Origin: Bhargavaea massiliensis | GTDB taxonomy: Bacteria > Bacillota > Bacilli > Bacillales_A > Planococcaceae | Direction of reading: 5' to 3' | Length of the DNA: 64,000 nucleotides | NCBI RefSeq assembly: GCF_018390575.1 | Contig: NZ_JAHBCJ010000003.1 | Coordinates: 62,001 to 126,000 of the forward strand | Part shown: piece after piece, positions 8,379 through 17,467 of the stretch | Position numbering within the stretch: position 1 is the stretch's first letter | Layout of the letters: each line of letters starts with the position of its first letter | Notes under the pieces: generated by a model | Database searches by the model: none | What the model saw: only the letters and a program-made list of their open reading frames with translations | Told to the model about the DNA's origin: nothing | Program-made: the position numbers and the translations under genes

Positions 8379-8586
8379 GGAGTGCTTCGAAGTTTTGGGC
8401 GAGTGCTTCGAAATCACTCGCGAGTGCTTCCAACATCCGGTCGAGTGCTTTGAAAGCCGGAGGAGGTCCGTTCCTTCACTTTAAGTGACGCGGACTCACC
8501 CGGGCGCCACTTCGAAACACTCGAGGCCATTTTAAACGCACTCACGTTCCTTTTCGAAGCACTCGCGCACCACTTGAACGCACTCG
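8379..8586. repeat. Family B 21-bp phased repeat cluster B1
   Basis: Four cores of the form CGAGTGCTTCGAA start at 8379, 8400, 8421 and 8442; four in reverse complement (TTCGAAGCACTCG) start at 8511, 8532, 8553 and 8574. Each core is 13 bp and each gap 8 bp, so the period is exactly 21. The 56-bp centre contains the hairpin GGTCCG..CGGAC. Cores vary at one to three positions, gaps are unrelated. The cluster lies between the leader terminator and the nrdE ribosome binding site. Confidence 0.92.
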
Positions 8587-8619
8587 GATCCCACGCACCC
8601 ATCAAAAGGAGGAATTCCC

Positions 8620-10821
8620 ATGGTCACCACCAAACCGACAGATCAGCTCGACATCCTCACCGCGCTAGAACAGGAATTCACGTCAGAGAAAATCGCCCCG
8701 CTCCGCCGCGCAGCTGAAGGCTATAGCGGCCCGTCCCTCACGCAGCACCTGATCCGCTCGGCGCTCGGCCGCGTGGACGAATCGGAAACATACTGGACGG
8801 ATGTTGCGGCGCGCGTGTTGCTTGCCCAACTGTACCGCGACCAGCAGGAGCGCCGCGGCAACGAAGACGTCTACAGCGATTTCGCGCGCCATGTCCGCAC
8901 GCAGGTCGAAGCCGGCTTCTACGCGCCCGCGCTCACCGAACAATACACCGATCGCGAATTGGATGAAATCGGCACGTTCCTCGACCCGTCACGTGACCGG
9001 CTGTTCACGTACACCGGTCTGAAAACGCTCACCGACCGCTACGTGGCGACAGATTTCAATAAACAGCGGGTCGAGCTGCCGCAGGAGCGATGGCTCGTGA
9101 TCGCCATGACCCTGATGAGAAATGAAACCGAAGACCGCCTCGGGAAAATCAACGAAGCCTACTGGGCGCTCTCCAATCTCTACATGACTGTCGCAACACC
9201 GACTCTTGCGAATGCAGGGAAGCCGCACGGCCAGCTGTCATCCTGCTTTATCGACACTGTCGACGATTCGCTTCAGGGCATCTACGACTCGAACACCGAC
9301 ATCGCGAACCTGTCCAAATACGGCGGCGGAATCGGCGTCTATATGGGGAAAGTCCGCTCCCGCGGCGCCGCGATCCGCGGATTCAAGGGCGCGTCATCCG
9401 GCGTGCTTCCGTGGATCAAGCAGCTAAACAACACCGCGGTATCCGTCGACCAGCTTGGCCAGCGCCAGGGCGCGGTCGCCGTCTACCTCGATGTCTGGCA
9501 TAAGGATATCCTCACGTTCCTCGACCTCAAGCTGAACAACGGAGACGAGCGCCTTCGCGCCCATGACATCTTCACCGGCGTCTGCCTGCCGGACCTTTTC
9601 ATGGAACAGGTCGAGGCGCGCGGCGAGTGGCATCTGTTCGACCCTCACGAAGTTCGCGCCGTCATGGGCTGGTCGCTTGAGGATTTCTACGATGAATCCT
9701 TCGGTGCCGGCTCGTTCCGCGAGCGCTATGCCGACTGCGTCGCGCACCCGGATATCCATTCTGAAAAAGTGCCGGCGATCGATATCATGAAGCGAATCAT
9801 GCGCAGCCAGCTCGAGACGGGCGTGCCGTTCATGTTTTACCGCGACGAAGTCAACCGGATGAACCCGAACAAGCATGAAGGCATCATCTATTCGTCCAAT
9901 CTGTGCTCGGAAATCGCCCAGAACATGAGTGCGACAAGCGCATCGCAGGAAGTGCTGGAAGACGGCGTCATCGTCAGCCGCCGCACCCCGGGCGACTTTG
10001 TCGTCTGCAACCTGTCCTCCATCAACCTCGGGAAAGCCGTTCCGGCGGGCGTCCTCGGCAGGCTGATCGATATCCAGGTGCGCATGCTCGATAACGTCAT
10101 CGACCTGAACCAAATCCCTGTTCTGCAGGCGCAAGTGACGAACCGGCGCTACCGGGGCATCGGCCTCGGCACATTCGGCTGGCACCACCTGCTGGCGCAG
10201 AAAAGCATCCAATGGGAGTCGGAAGAGGCCGTCGAATTCGCTGACAAGCTGTATGAGGACATCGCCTACTATACAATCCGAGCCTCAGCGAAGCTGGCTG
10301 GGGAGAAGGGCGGGTATCCGCTTTTCTCCGGGTCGGACTGGCAGACCGGAGCGTTTTTCGAACGCCGCGGATATAAAGGCGAACGGTGGGAGGCGCTCCG
10401 TGAGAAAGTCGGACAAAGCGGCGTCCGCAACGGCTACATGATGGCTGTCGCACCGAACTCCTCGACCTCCGTCATCGCGGGCTCGACCGCATCGATTGAC
10501 CCGGTCTTCAAGCCGTTTTATCACGAGGAAAAGAAAGACTATAAACTTCCGGTCGTGGCACCGGATCTCGATCACCGGACCTACGACATCTACCGCCGCT
10601 CCGCCTACATCGTCGACCAGCGCTGGAGCGTCCGGCAAAACGCCGCCCGCCAGCGCCACATCGACCAATCAATCTCATTTAACCTGTACGTCCCGAACAC
10701 GATCCGTGCCAGTGTGCTGCTGGACCTCCACCTCCAGGCATGGAAATCGGGCCTGAAGACGACCTACTACACCCGCTCCACCGCAAGCGACATTGAAGAG
10801 TGCGAGTGGTGCGAGTCGTAA
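8620..10821 (+). CDS. nrdE: Class I ribonucleoside-diphosphate reductase, large (alpha) subunit
   Basis: A 733-residue catalytic subunit that reduces ribonucleotides to deoxyribonucleotides. Visible active-site parts: TPTLANAGKPHGQLSSCF with the first redox cysteine near residue 208, the thiyl-radical block SSNLCSEI near 428, VVCNLSSINLG with the second redox cysteine near 465, and PNSSTSVIAGSTASIDPVF near 612. The tail ends in CEWCES, the expected C-terminal cysteine pair for reduction by thioredoxin or glutaredoxin. I see no typical N-terminal ATP-cone. AGGAGG precedes the ATG. First gene of an operon with a flavodoxin and nrdF, behind NrdR boxes and a cobalamin riboswitch. Confidence 0.93.
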   Translation: MVTTKPTDQLDILTALEQEFTSEKIAPLRRAAEGYSGPSLTQHLIRSALGRVDESETYWTDVAARVLLAQLYRDQQERRGNEDVYSDFARHVRTQVEAGFYAPALTEQYTDRELDEIGTFLDPSRDRLFTYTGLKTLTDRYVATDFNKQRVELPQERWLVIAMTLMRNETEDRLGKINEAYWALSNLYMTVATPTLANAGKPHGQLSSCFIDTVDDSLQGIYDSNTDIANLSKYGGGIGVYMGKVRSRGAAIRGFKGASSGVLPWIKQLNNTAVSVDQLGQRQGAVAVYLDVWHKDILTFLDLKLNNGDERLRAHDIFTGVCLPDLFMEQVEARGEWHLFDPHEVRAVMGWSLEDFYDESFGAGSFRERYADCVAHPDIHSEKVPAIDIMKRIMRSQLETGVPFMFYRDEVNRMNPNKHEGIIYSSNLCSEIAQNMSATSASQEVLEDGVIVSRRTPGDFVVCNLSSINLGKAVPAGVLGRLIDIQVRMLDNVIDLNQIPVLQAQVTNRRYRGIGLGTFGWHHLLAQKSIQWESEEAVEFADKLYEDIAYYTIRASAKLAGEKGGYPLFSGSDWQTGAFFERRGYKGERWEALREKVGQSGVRNGYMMAVAPNSSTSVIAGSTASIDPVFKPFYHEEKKDYKLPVVAPDLDHRTYDIYRRSAYIVDQRWSVRQNAARQRHIDQSISFNLYVPNTIRASVLLDLHLQAWKSGLKTTYYTRSTASDIEECEWCES

Positions 10822-10879
10822 AGGTGGGACAGCGGGTGAGTGTTAAGCAACTCCGGGCCCTGTCAGAGGAGGGAAGACG

Positions 10880-11326
10880 ATGAGATTTTTGATCGCCTAT
10901 GCCACCTATAGCGGCAACACGAAAGAAGCGGCGGAACTGATCGCCGACTTCCTTGAAAAAGCGGGACATGCCGTCGGTTTTCATTGGATTGGCGCGGAGC
11001 GTACACCTGACATCGCACATTTTGACGCGCTAATATTAGGCTCATTTACCTGGGCGGAAGGCAGCGTTCCCGAGGAAGTAAAGGATTTTATCCTGGATGT
11101 CGGCTACAAGCCGCCAAACACTTTCATTTTCGGGACCGGCGATACCCAATTTGGCGGCGACGCGCTGTTCTGCAGGGCCGCCGTCAAGCTCGCACGATTT
11201 TACGAGTCCCCGCTGCCGCCGCTCAAGATCGAGCAGAGCCCGCGCGGCGGGCAGGAGGAAGCAGTCCGGGCATGGACGTCCCGTGTAGAAGAGCGTGCAG
11301 GCGCCGGAATCCGGATGTCCAATTGA
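10880..11326 (+). CDS. Flavodoxin, NrdI-like role
   Basis: A 148-residue flavodoxin-fold protein. The FMN phosphate loop is ATYSGNTKEAAELI at residues 8-21; the GSFTWAEGS (about 54-62) and GTGDTQFGGD (about 85-94) loops would cradle the flavin. It lies between the two ribonucleotide reductase genes, the place where class Ib operons carry nrdI, the flavoprotein that helps form the metal-tyrosyl cofactor of NrdF. Its sequence looks more like an ordinary short-chain flavodoxin than classical NrdI, so the NrdI role is inferred from position. The start has GAGGGAAGACG upstream. Confidence 0.8.
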   Translation: MRFLIAYATYSGNTKEAAELIADFLEKAGHAVGFHWIGAERTPDIAHFDALILGSFTWAEGSVPEEVKDFILDVGYKPPNTFIFGTGDTQFGGDALFCRAAVKLARFYESPLPPLKIEQSPRGGQEEAVRAWTSRVEERAGAGIRMSN

Positions 11327-11373
11327 GCGCTCGCTCGACCCAATTTGTTGCACACCAGAAAGGAGCCACACCC

Positions 11374-12426
11374 ATGACCACACAATCCACCGATCTGCTG
11401 ACTCGCGTGAAGGTGCTGGACCCGGTCAATCCGAACCGGGCGACGGCGATCTTCGGCGGGGAGGCAAGCGGCATCCTGAACTGGAATGACCTGAAGTATC
11501 CGCACTTTTATAAGCTCCGCCAGCGGATCCGGTCCCTGTTCTGGACGGCCAATGAGGTCGACATGACACAAGACGTGAAGCAGTTTCCGAACCTCTCCCA
11601 AAACGAACAGGATGCGTTCCTGAAAATCATCGGCCTGCTCGCAACGCTCGACGGGCCCCAGACGGACGTCGCGGCAAAGCTTGCCCATTACGTGACGGAT
11701 CCTTCCGTCAAATCCCTTTTCGCGACGATCGCGGACCAGGAAAGCGAGCACAACCACAGCTACGCATATGTGCTGAGCTCGGTCACGACGTTCGACAATC
11801 AGGTCCGTTCCTTTGAGACCGGGCGGCACGATCCGGTCCTCCTGAAACGGAACGAGCGGATCGCCGAAGTGTACAATGATTTCGCGACCGATCCGACCAC
11901 CCAAAACGCGCTCAAGGCGATGGTGTACACGACGCTTCTGGAAGGTCTGTTCTTTTATTCCGGCTTTGCGTTCTTCTATAACCTCGCCCGCAACGGGAAG
12001 ATGGTCGGCACGTCGACGATGATCAGCTACATCAACCGCGACGAGCTCGAGCACGGGAAGGCGATGAGCGATGTGTTCCGCGCAGCGATGGGGGAAAATC
12101 CGGAGCTGAACACACCTGAATTCACGGAGTGGATTTATGACGCCTACCGCCATTCGGTCGTGCAGGAAACTCTGTGGAGCCGCTATGTGCTGGATGGCGT
12201 GGACGGCATCGATTTGGAGGAGATGGAAGGCTACATTAAATACAGGGCCAATAAGATGCTGCGGATGCTTGGATTATCCGAGATTTATCCTGAACACACG
12301 GACAATCCGATGAAATGGATCCGCGCCTATGTCGACAGTTTTGACGATACAAAAACGGACTTTTTCGAGCAGACTTCCAGGCAGTACACGAAAACAAGTG
12401 ACCTGAACGGGTTTGACGACCTTTAA
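11374..12426 (+). CDS. nrdF: Class I ribonucleoside-diphosphate reductase, small (beta) subunit
   Basis: A 350-residue ferritin-like radical-generating subunit. Metal ligands are recognisable: the first acidic ligand in MTQD, ESEHNHSY (ExxH plus the radical tyrosine four residues after the histidine), TTLLEGLFFYSGF, and INRDELEHGK with the last ExxH. The radical tyrosine position is kept, so this is not a ligand-lacking class Ie protein. AAAGGAG precedes the ATG at 11374; upstream in-frame starts would run into the flavodoxin gene. Last gene of the operon, followed by a strong terminator. Confidence 0.92.
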   Translation: MTTQSTDLLTRVKVLDPVNPNRATAIFGGEASGILNWNDLKYPHFYKLRQRIRSLFWTANEVDMTQDVKQFPNLSQNEQDAFLKIIGLLATLDGPQTDVAAKLAHYVTDPSVKSLFATIADQESEHNHSYAYVLSSVTTFDNQVRSFETGRHDPVLLKRNERIAEVYNDFATDPTTQNALKAMVYTTLLEGLFFYSGFAFFYNLARNGKMVGTSTMISYINRDELEHGKAMSDVFRAAMGENPELNTPEFTEWIYDAYRHSVVQETLWSRYVLDGVDGIDLEEMEGYIKYRANKMLRMLGLSEIYPEHTDNPMKWIRAYVDSFDDTKTDFFEQTSRQYTKTSDLNGFDDL

Positions 12427-12431
12427 ATCAT

Positions 12432-12470
12432 AAAGCTGCTGGGAAGCATCATGCTTCCCAGCAGCTTTCT
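12432..12470. terminator. Bidirectional terminator between nrdF and the LacI-type gene
   Basis: Perfect 17-base stem AAAGCTGCTGGGAAGCA / TGCTTCCCAGCAGCTTT with a three-base loop, usable from both sides. Confidence 0.9.
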
Positions 12471-12475
12471 TAAAT

Positions 12476-13477
12476 TCATTTGCATCCGCACGATTTCCGT
12501 ATAACCAAATTTGCAGGCAACTCTATATGTTTGACGTTTCCGGGGTTTTCAATTCTATCGAGCAGAATGTCAAATGCGATGCGGCCAATCTGTTCCGGTG
12601 GCTGAACGATATTTGTGACTGGTGGATCGATGATTTCTGCCGAGGGGAAGTCCCCAAAGCCGATAATGGCCACGTTATCCGGTATACGGAGTTTCATCTC
12701 TTTCAATTTGGAAATCGTCCCGATGGTCATCAAGTCATTCAAGATAAACAATGCGGAAATTTGCCGGCATCTCTTCAATAGTTTTTCGACTGCAAGCGCA
12801 GCACCTTTTTTCGTGGCGGCACCCAACTCCAGGTAATTCTCGTTGAACGGTACCCCGTAAGCTTCCAATGCGTCCCGGTAACCCCGAATCCGGTCGTTGG
12901 TTGTGGAAACATCAGGAACACCATATATGATTCCGATTTCCCGGTGGCCATGTTCCAGCAGGTGAAGCGTCGCATCATATCCTGTCTGATAGTTATCTCC
13001 AGTCACTCTCGGAGTATTTTTGACGACAGGATGGTGGCGGTTGACTAAAACAATCGGAAAGCCCGCCTCCGTATATTCATTTAAGTACTCCAGGTCACTT
13101 GAAGTTGGGGATAGGATGATTCCATCCACCATATTCGAATGGAGTACATTGATGGTCTTCTTTTCGTAGAGAATATTCTCATTTGTGTTCACGAGCATCA
13201 GATGATAACCCATCTCCCTGGCTCTCTCTTCCACGCCGTAGGTCATTTCGGAAACGAATGTATCCGGCAAACTTGAGACGACAAGCGCTGCGGTCATTGT
13301 TTTTTGCTGTTTCAATGTTTTTGCAGCCTGATTCGGCATGTAATTATATTTCCTTACCACACCCATCACTCTGGAATGGGTTTCTTTCGATATTTGTTTA
13401 GTGCCATTGATCACATGGGAAACGGTCGCCACTGATACATTGGCTTCTTTCGCGATTTCCTTCATGGTCATCTTCAC
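12476..13477 (-). CDS. LacI-family transcriptional regulator
   Basis: A 333-residue repressor. The helix-turn-helix and hinge are at residues 5-60 (MKEIAKEANVSVATVSHVINGTKQIS, then NYMPNQAAKTLKQQKT), followed by a periplasmic-binding-type sugar domain. The GTG start at 13477 follows AGGGGG. The gene is divergent from the transketolase operon, and the intergenic region holds a perfect GGTTAAACGTTTAACC palindrome and a partial second copy next to its own promoter. It therefore probably represses both itself and the operon until a sugar-type inducer appears. The unusual C-terminal tail is SCGCK. Confidence 0.9.
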   Translation of the reverse strand: MKMTMKEIAKEANVSVATVSHVINGTKQISKETHSRVMGVVRKYNYMPNQAAKTLKQQKTMTAALVVSSLPDTFVSEMTYGVEERAREMGYHLMLVNTNENILYEKKTINVLHSNMVDGIILSPTSSDLEYLNEYTEAGFPIVLVNRHHPVVKNTPRVTGDNYQTGYDATLHLLEHGHREIGIIYGVPDVSTTNDRIRGYRDALEAYGVPFNENYLELGAATKKGAALAVEKLLKRCRQISALFILNDLMTIGTISKLKEMKLRIPDNVAIIGFGDFPSAEIIDPPVTNIVQPPEQIGRIAFDILLDRIENPGNVKHIELPANLVIRKSCGCK

Positions 13478-13491
13478 GACTGATCCCCCTT

Positions 13492-13507
13492 GGTTAAACC
13501 GTTAACG
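13492..13507. promoter_or_regulatory. Second LacI-type half-conserved operator
   Basis: GGTTAAACCGTTAACG repeats most of the downstream palindrome GGTTAAACGTTTAACC and lies just before the regulator gene, so autoregulation is likely. Confidence 0.5.
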
Positions 13508-13598
13508 TGATAACATTCTATCCCTTCCACCATGGATATTCAATTCAGCATGTACATCTGTGAAAACCGGGAATAAAGAATCAATTTTCAAAAAACTG

Positions 13599-13659
13599 TT
13601 GACGGTAAAACGCTTACAAGATAGTATTAAAACTAACAAAAGAGGTTAAACGTTTAACC
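13599..13659 (+). promoter_or_regulatory. Promoter and LacI operator of the transketolase-TRAP operon
   Basis: TTGACG (13599-13604) and TAGTAT (13622-13627) are spaced 17 bp apart. The 16-bp perfect palindrome GGTTAAACGTTTAACC (13644-13659) lies about 10 bp after the expected transcription start, where a LacI repressor would block elongation. GGTAAAACGCTTACA between the boxes resembles a cre site with two mismatches. Confidence 0.8.
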
Positions 13660-13684
13660 GGAAAACCTCAAAAGGAGGATTCAA

Positions 13685-14530
13685 ATGGTCAATCTTACTG
13701 CTAGCCAAGAAAAGGTCAACTTAATCAAAGAAAAAGCAAAACTGTCTCGACTGGAAACAATCCGTCTAATTTCACTTGCAAAGAGCGGGCACTACGGATC
13801 GTCGTTCTCGTGCTCAGAAATTTTTGCAACGCTTTACTATTACGTGCTCCGCTATGATCCAAACAATCCGAAGTGGGAGAATAGGGATCGGTTTGTCATG
13901 GGGAAAGGGCATTCAGCTGTCGGGGTATACCCGCTTCTGGCAGATGTCGGTTTCTTCCCCAAGGAAGAGCTGGACACGTACACTGAAGTTGGCAGTGCGT
14001 TCGGCGACCACCCAGACATGAACAAAATCAAGGGAATCGACTTTAGCTCCGGTTCTATAGGGCACGGTTTGTCAGTCGGTGTGGGAATGGCACTTGCCGC
14101 TCGTCTTGACAGCCTCGATTACCGGACATATATCCTAATGGGAGACGGAGAGCTTCAAGAGGGGCAAGTATGGGAAGCGGCAATGAGCGCGCCTAACTTT
14201 AAGCTGGGGAACTTGGTGGCTATCGTCGATAACAACAAAGTCACCGTGGATGGGGTAACAGCTGAGAATATGAGCATCGAACCAATCCGCGACAAATGGG
14301 AAAGCTTCGGCTGGAATGTTATCGATGTGGACGGCCATGATATCGAGGCGTTGATCAGGACATTCGAGAACTTGCCTTCACCCGATACGGATGTACCGAC
14401 AGTGATCATCGCAGATACCGTTGCCGGCAAAGGCGTCTCGTTCATGGAAAACGGTTATGAGTGGCACGTTGCCAATCTGGGAGAAGACGATAAGATCAGA
14501 GCCATCAATGAAATAAAGGAGATGAACTGA
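13685..14530 (+). CDS. Transketolase, N-terminal (TPP-binding) subunit
   Basis: A 281-residue half-transketolase carrying the thiamine diphosphate domain. Marks: the SGHYGSSFS segment near residue 38, GKGHSAVGVYPLL near 77, and the metal/TPP motif GDGELQEGQVWEA..NNKVTVDG near residues 153-190. The catalytic second half is a separate gene one base downstream. Split transketolases of this kind serve special sugar pathways, for example apulose 4-phosphate cleavage, and not only the pentose phosphate pathway. AAAGGAGG stands before the ATG. Control by the divergent LacI protein is likely. Confidence 0.92.
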   Translation: MVNLTASQEKVNLIKEKAKLSRLETIRLISLAKSGHYGSSFSCSEIFATLYYYVLRYDPNNPKWENRDRFVMGKGHSAVGVYPLLADVGFFPKEELDTYTEVGSAFGDHPDMNKIKGIDFSSGSIGHGLSVGVGMALAARLDSLDYRTYILMGDGELQEGQVWEAAMSAPNFKLGNLVAIVDNNKVTVDGVTAENMSIEPIRDKWESFGWNVIDVDGHDIEALIRTFENLPSPDTDVPTVIIADTVAGKGVSFMENGYEWHVANLGEDDKIRAINEIKEMN

Positions 14531-14531
14531 G

Positions 14532-15518
14532 ATGACGACTTTCCATAAAGACACATGGGAGCTATATAAAAGTACTGAAATGGCAAAACAGTTGACCGCG
14601 GGAGAGACCTTGGCCAAGCTTGGCGATGACCATCCGGAAATCGTTGCACTCTGTGCGGACCTCGGAAAACCGACACGGCTCTGGGATTTTGGGGCAAAGT
14701 ACCCGGACCGCTTCTTCAATTTCGGAATTGCAGAGAAAAACATGGTCACAGCGGCCGCCGGGTTGGCAAGCACAGGGAAGATCCCGTTTGTCGCGACGTA
14801 TGCATCGTTCCTGGGCATTCTGGCGGCCGAAAATATCCGGACAGCGGTTGCATATCCAAATTTGAATGTCCGTCTAATCGGGACACATACCGGAATTGCC
14901 ATGGGCTTTTACGGGTCTTCCCACCACGCAACGGAAGACATTGCCATTACCCGGTCAATGGCAAATATGACGGTCATCTCCCCAGCAGATGGTGTTGCTA
15001 TGGCGGAAATGGTGGAGGAATCAGTAAAGACTTATGAAGGGCCTATCTACTTTCGTGTCAGCCGCGGACGGGAAGAACAGGTATACACGAAAGACCCTGC
15101 CAAAGTCCAAAACAGGATTGGTAAGGCAAACATTCTGCGCAAGGGTTCCGATCTGACCATCATCGCCTGCGGCATCGAAGTTCATGAAGCACTTCAGGCG
15201 GCTGAACAGCTTCAGGACAAGGGTATTTCAGTCAGGGTGATTGATATGCATACTATTAAACCAATGGACAGGGAAGCGGTACTGAATGCAGCACGGGAGA
15301 CGGGAGCGATCCTGACCGTCGAGGAGCATAATGTCATGGGCGGTCTTGGCAGCGCGGTGGCGGAAGTGCTGATGGAATCCGGAGTGAACTGCAAGTTCAA
15401 GCGTCACGGCTTCTACGATGAATACTCACTGATCGGCAAGCCTTATTACCTGTACCAGCATTACAAGCTGGACGGTAAGGGAATTGCCTCGGTCGCTGAG
15501 GAACTGCTGAACAACTAA
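14532..15518 (+). CDS. Transketolase, C-terminal (pyrimidine-binding) subunit
   Basis: A 328-residue partner of the preceding gene with the pyrimidine-binding domain first (ALCADLGKP, FNFGIAEKNMVTAAAGLA with the catalytic glutamate near residue 65) and the transketolase C-terminal domain after about residue 190 (VEEHNVMGGLGSAVAEVL). The two genes are separated by one base after the TGA and are surely cotranslated. The sugar substrate is not determined by the sequence; the SDR and TRAP genes downstream suggest import of an acidic or polyol sugar followed by oxidation and C2 transfer. Confidence 0.92.
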   Translation: MTTFHKDTWELYKSTEMAKQLTAGETLAKLGDDHPEIVALCADLGKPTRLWDFGAKYPDRFFNFGIAEKNMVTAAAGLASTGKIPFVATYASFLGILAAENIRTAVAYPNLNVRLIGTHTGIAMGFYGSSHHATEDIAITRSMANMTVISPADGVAMAEMVEESVKTYEGPIYFRVSRGREEQVYTKDPAKVQNRIGKANILRKGSDLTIIACGIEVHEALQAAEQLQDKGISVRVIDMHTIKPMDREAVLNAARETGAILTVEEHNVMGGLGSAVAEVLMESGVNCKFKRHGFYDEYSLIGKPYYLYQHYKLDGKGIASVAEELLNN

Positions 15519-15587
15519 TAACCCGGCAATCAGAGAAGGGACCGGCAGTCTGGAAACTTCTCTGATTTGTGCATTTGTAGATGAGGA

Positions 15588-16358
15588 GTGGAGTACATGA
15601 ATTTCGAGAATAGAGTAGCACTAATTACAGGGGCGGCTTCCTTGGAAGGAATCGGCATGAGCATAGCACGCCAGCTCAGCAAACGGGGGGCAACTGTGGT
15701 ACTTGCGGATATCAATAAGAACGGTGTTGAAGCAGGTGCCAATGAGATTGAAGGTAAAGGAGGGAAAGCTTACGCAGTCCAATTGGATGTGACTGATCAA
15801 AAGCAGGTGCAAAGTGTTGTCGAAGAGATGGTCGAGAAAGTAGGCAAAATTGATATTGTTGTTAACAATGCAGGGGTTTCACGGCCTTCGCGAGTCCAAG
15901 AGATTACACAAAATGAATGGGATCTTGTACTCAACGTAAACTTGAAAGGCCCATTCTTACTGACACAGGCTGTCCTTCCATATATGAAGGAAAACCGATA
16001 TGGAAGAATCGTTAACTTAAGTTCGGTGTCCGGTAAGCGCGGAGGCGGTGTATTCGGGGGATCTCATTATTCCGCTGCTAAGGCTGGCCTCACCGGTTTC
16101 ACGAAAGCAGTTGCTAGGGAAGTCGCAAGTTATGGGATTACATGCAACACGGTTGCGCCGGGCTTAATTGGCGGAACGGATATTACGGGAGGGCTGATGA
16201 CCGAAGAAATGGAACAGGCGATTAAGCTTGACATTCCAGTGGGCCGTCTTGGACAAGTGGAAGACGTATCGTATGCCATCTCATTCCTCGCATCTGAAGG
16301 AGCAGGATACATTACCGGGGAAGAACTGGACATCAATGGCGGATCACATATCGACTAA
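15588..16358 (+). CDS. Short-chain dehydrogenase/reductase
   Basis: A 256-residue classical SDR. The cofactor loop is TGAASLEGIGMSIARQLS at residues 13-30, followed by VLADINK (an aspartate favouring NAD), NNAG near residue 90, catalytic serine in NLSSVSGKRG, and the YSAAKAG catalytic tyrosine and lysine near residue 162. The TGAAS loop is one residue longer than the usual TGGxxGIG. The gene lies between the split transketolase and the TRAP genes in the same operon, so it probably oxidises or reduces a sugar intermediate. The start follows GAGGAG (ATG at 15597 is an alternative, giving MNFENRVALI). Confidence 0.88.
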   Translation: MEYMNFENRVALITGAASLEGIGMSIARQLSKRGATVVLADINKNGVEAGANEIEGKGGKAYAVQLDVTDQKQVQSVVEEMVEKVGKIDIVVNNAGVSRPSRVQEITQNEWDLVLNVNLKGPFLLTQAVLPYMKENRYGRIVNLSSVSGKRGGGVFGGSHYSAAKAGLTGFTKAVAREVASYGITCNTVAPGLIGGTDITGGLMTEEMEQAIKLDIPVGRLGQVEDVSYAISFLASEGAGYITGEELDINGGSHID

Positions 16359-16384
16359 AAGGGCTATTTGCCCTTTGCTCTAGT

Positions 16385-16399
16385 TTGTAAGCGCTACCA
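16385..16399 (+). promoter_or_regulatory. cre site (CcpA) before the TRAP genes
   Basis: TTGTAAGCGCTACCA matches all fixed positions of the catabolite-responsive element WTGNAANCGNWNNCW. It lies between the SDR and the TRAP binding-protein gene, so glucose repression could act here as a roadblock inside the operon or on an internal promoter. Confidence 0.65.
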
Positions 16400-16432
16400 T
16401 TCAAGGTGAGCCATGAAAAGAGGAGGGATTGA

Positions 16433-17449
16433 ATGAAGCTTATCCGGTTTATCGCACTAACAGGTGTGTTTTTACTTGCAGGAAGCCTTCTGTATATCAT
16501 ATTCGCTTCCGGTAAAGTGGCCAATTCGAATGATGACAAAATCACAATCCGGTTTGGGCATGGAGCTGCCGAGACGAATGAGCGGCATCTGGCAGTCATG
16601 AAATTTAAGGAATTGGTGGAGGAACGGTCGGACGGCAACATTGAGGTTCTCGTGTACCCGAACGAGTTGCTTGGTTCGGAGGGGGAAATGATTGAAAGCG
16701 TTACGCTGAATGACCTTCAGATGGTTGCTGCCAGTGCTTTCAGTCAGTATGACCAGCGGATCAGCGTATTCGAGCTTCCGTACCTTTTTGACTCACACGA
16801 AGAGGCGTGGAACACGCTTGACGGAGAGCTGGGGGATGAAGTCGGCAGCTATCTACTGGATCACCATTTAAGAGTCCTCGGTTATTTCGAAAATGGATTC
16901 CGCCACATCACCGCCAATAAACCTATTGAACGTCCTGATGATTTGGCTGGATTAAAAATCAGGACGCCAGAATTCCCAATATCCCTGACCACCTTCCAGG
17001 CGCTCGGGGCAAGCCCTACACCAATGGCGTTCGGAGAATTGTACATGGCCTTGCAACAGAAAACCGTAGACGCCCAAGAGAACCCGGTGCCTAATATCTA
17101 TGCCAATAAGCTCTACGAGGTTCAAGATTACCTAATTATGTCCGGACATCAGTACAGCTCAGTGCCGGTTGCGGTGAATGAGGAATTCTGGCAATCCCTA
17201 TCTCCTGAAACACAGAACCTTTTGCAAACTACAGCAAAGGAAGTGGCGCAATACCACCGGGACCTTGTTTTAGAGAATGAACAAGCGATGATTCAAGAGC
17301 TGGAAGAGGCCGGAACCATTATCCTTACACCTGATACAGAGCCATTTAGAAAAAAAGCAGAACCAGTTTACGATTCATTCAGGAAACGGTTTGGAGAGGA
17401 CTTGGTCAATCGCGTACTTGATGCTGTTGCAGTAGAAAGGATTCGGTGA
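16433..17449 (+). CDS. TRAP transporter solute-binding protein (DctP family)
   Basis: A 338-residue extracytoplasmic binding protein. It has an N-terminal hydrophobic segment (residues 5-25) without lipobox, so it is a secreted or membrane-anchored protein. DctP marks are IRFGHGAAETNERHL near 40, GGLGSEGEMIE-like segment LLGSEGEMIESV, FENGFRHITANKPI near 152, IRTPE with the conserved arginine that binds carboxylates, and VDAQENPVPNIYANK near 214. TRAP systems import organic acids with sodium. Third part of the operon headed by split transketolase; the start follows GAGGAGGG. Confidence 0.9.
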   Translation: MKLIRFIALTGVFLLAGSLLYIIFASGKVANSNDDKITIRFGHGAAETNERHLAVMKFKELVEERSDGNIEVLVYPNELLGSEGEMIESVTLNDLQMVAASAFSQYDQRISVFELPYLFDSHEEAWNTLDGELGDEVGSYLLDHHLRVLGYFENGFRHITANKPIERPDDLAGLKIRTPEFPISLTTFQALGASPTPMAFGELYMALQQKTVDAQENPVPNIYANKLYEVQDYLIMSGHQYSSVPVAVNEEFWQSLSPETQNLLQTTAKEVAQYHRDLVLENEQAMIQELEEAGTIILTPDTEPFRKKAEPVYDSFRKRFGEDLVNRVLDAVAVERIR

Positions 17450-17467
17450 ATAAGGGGGGTGAGAAAA

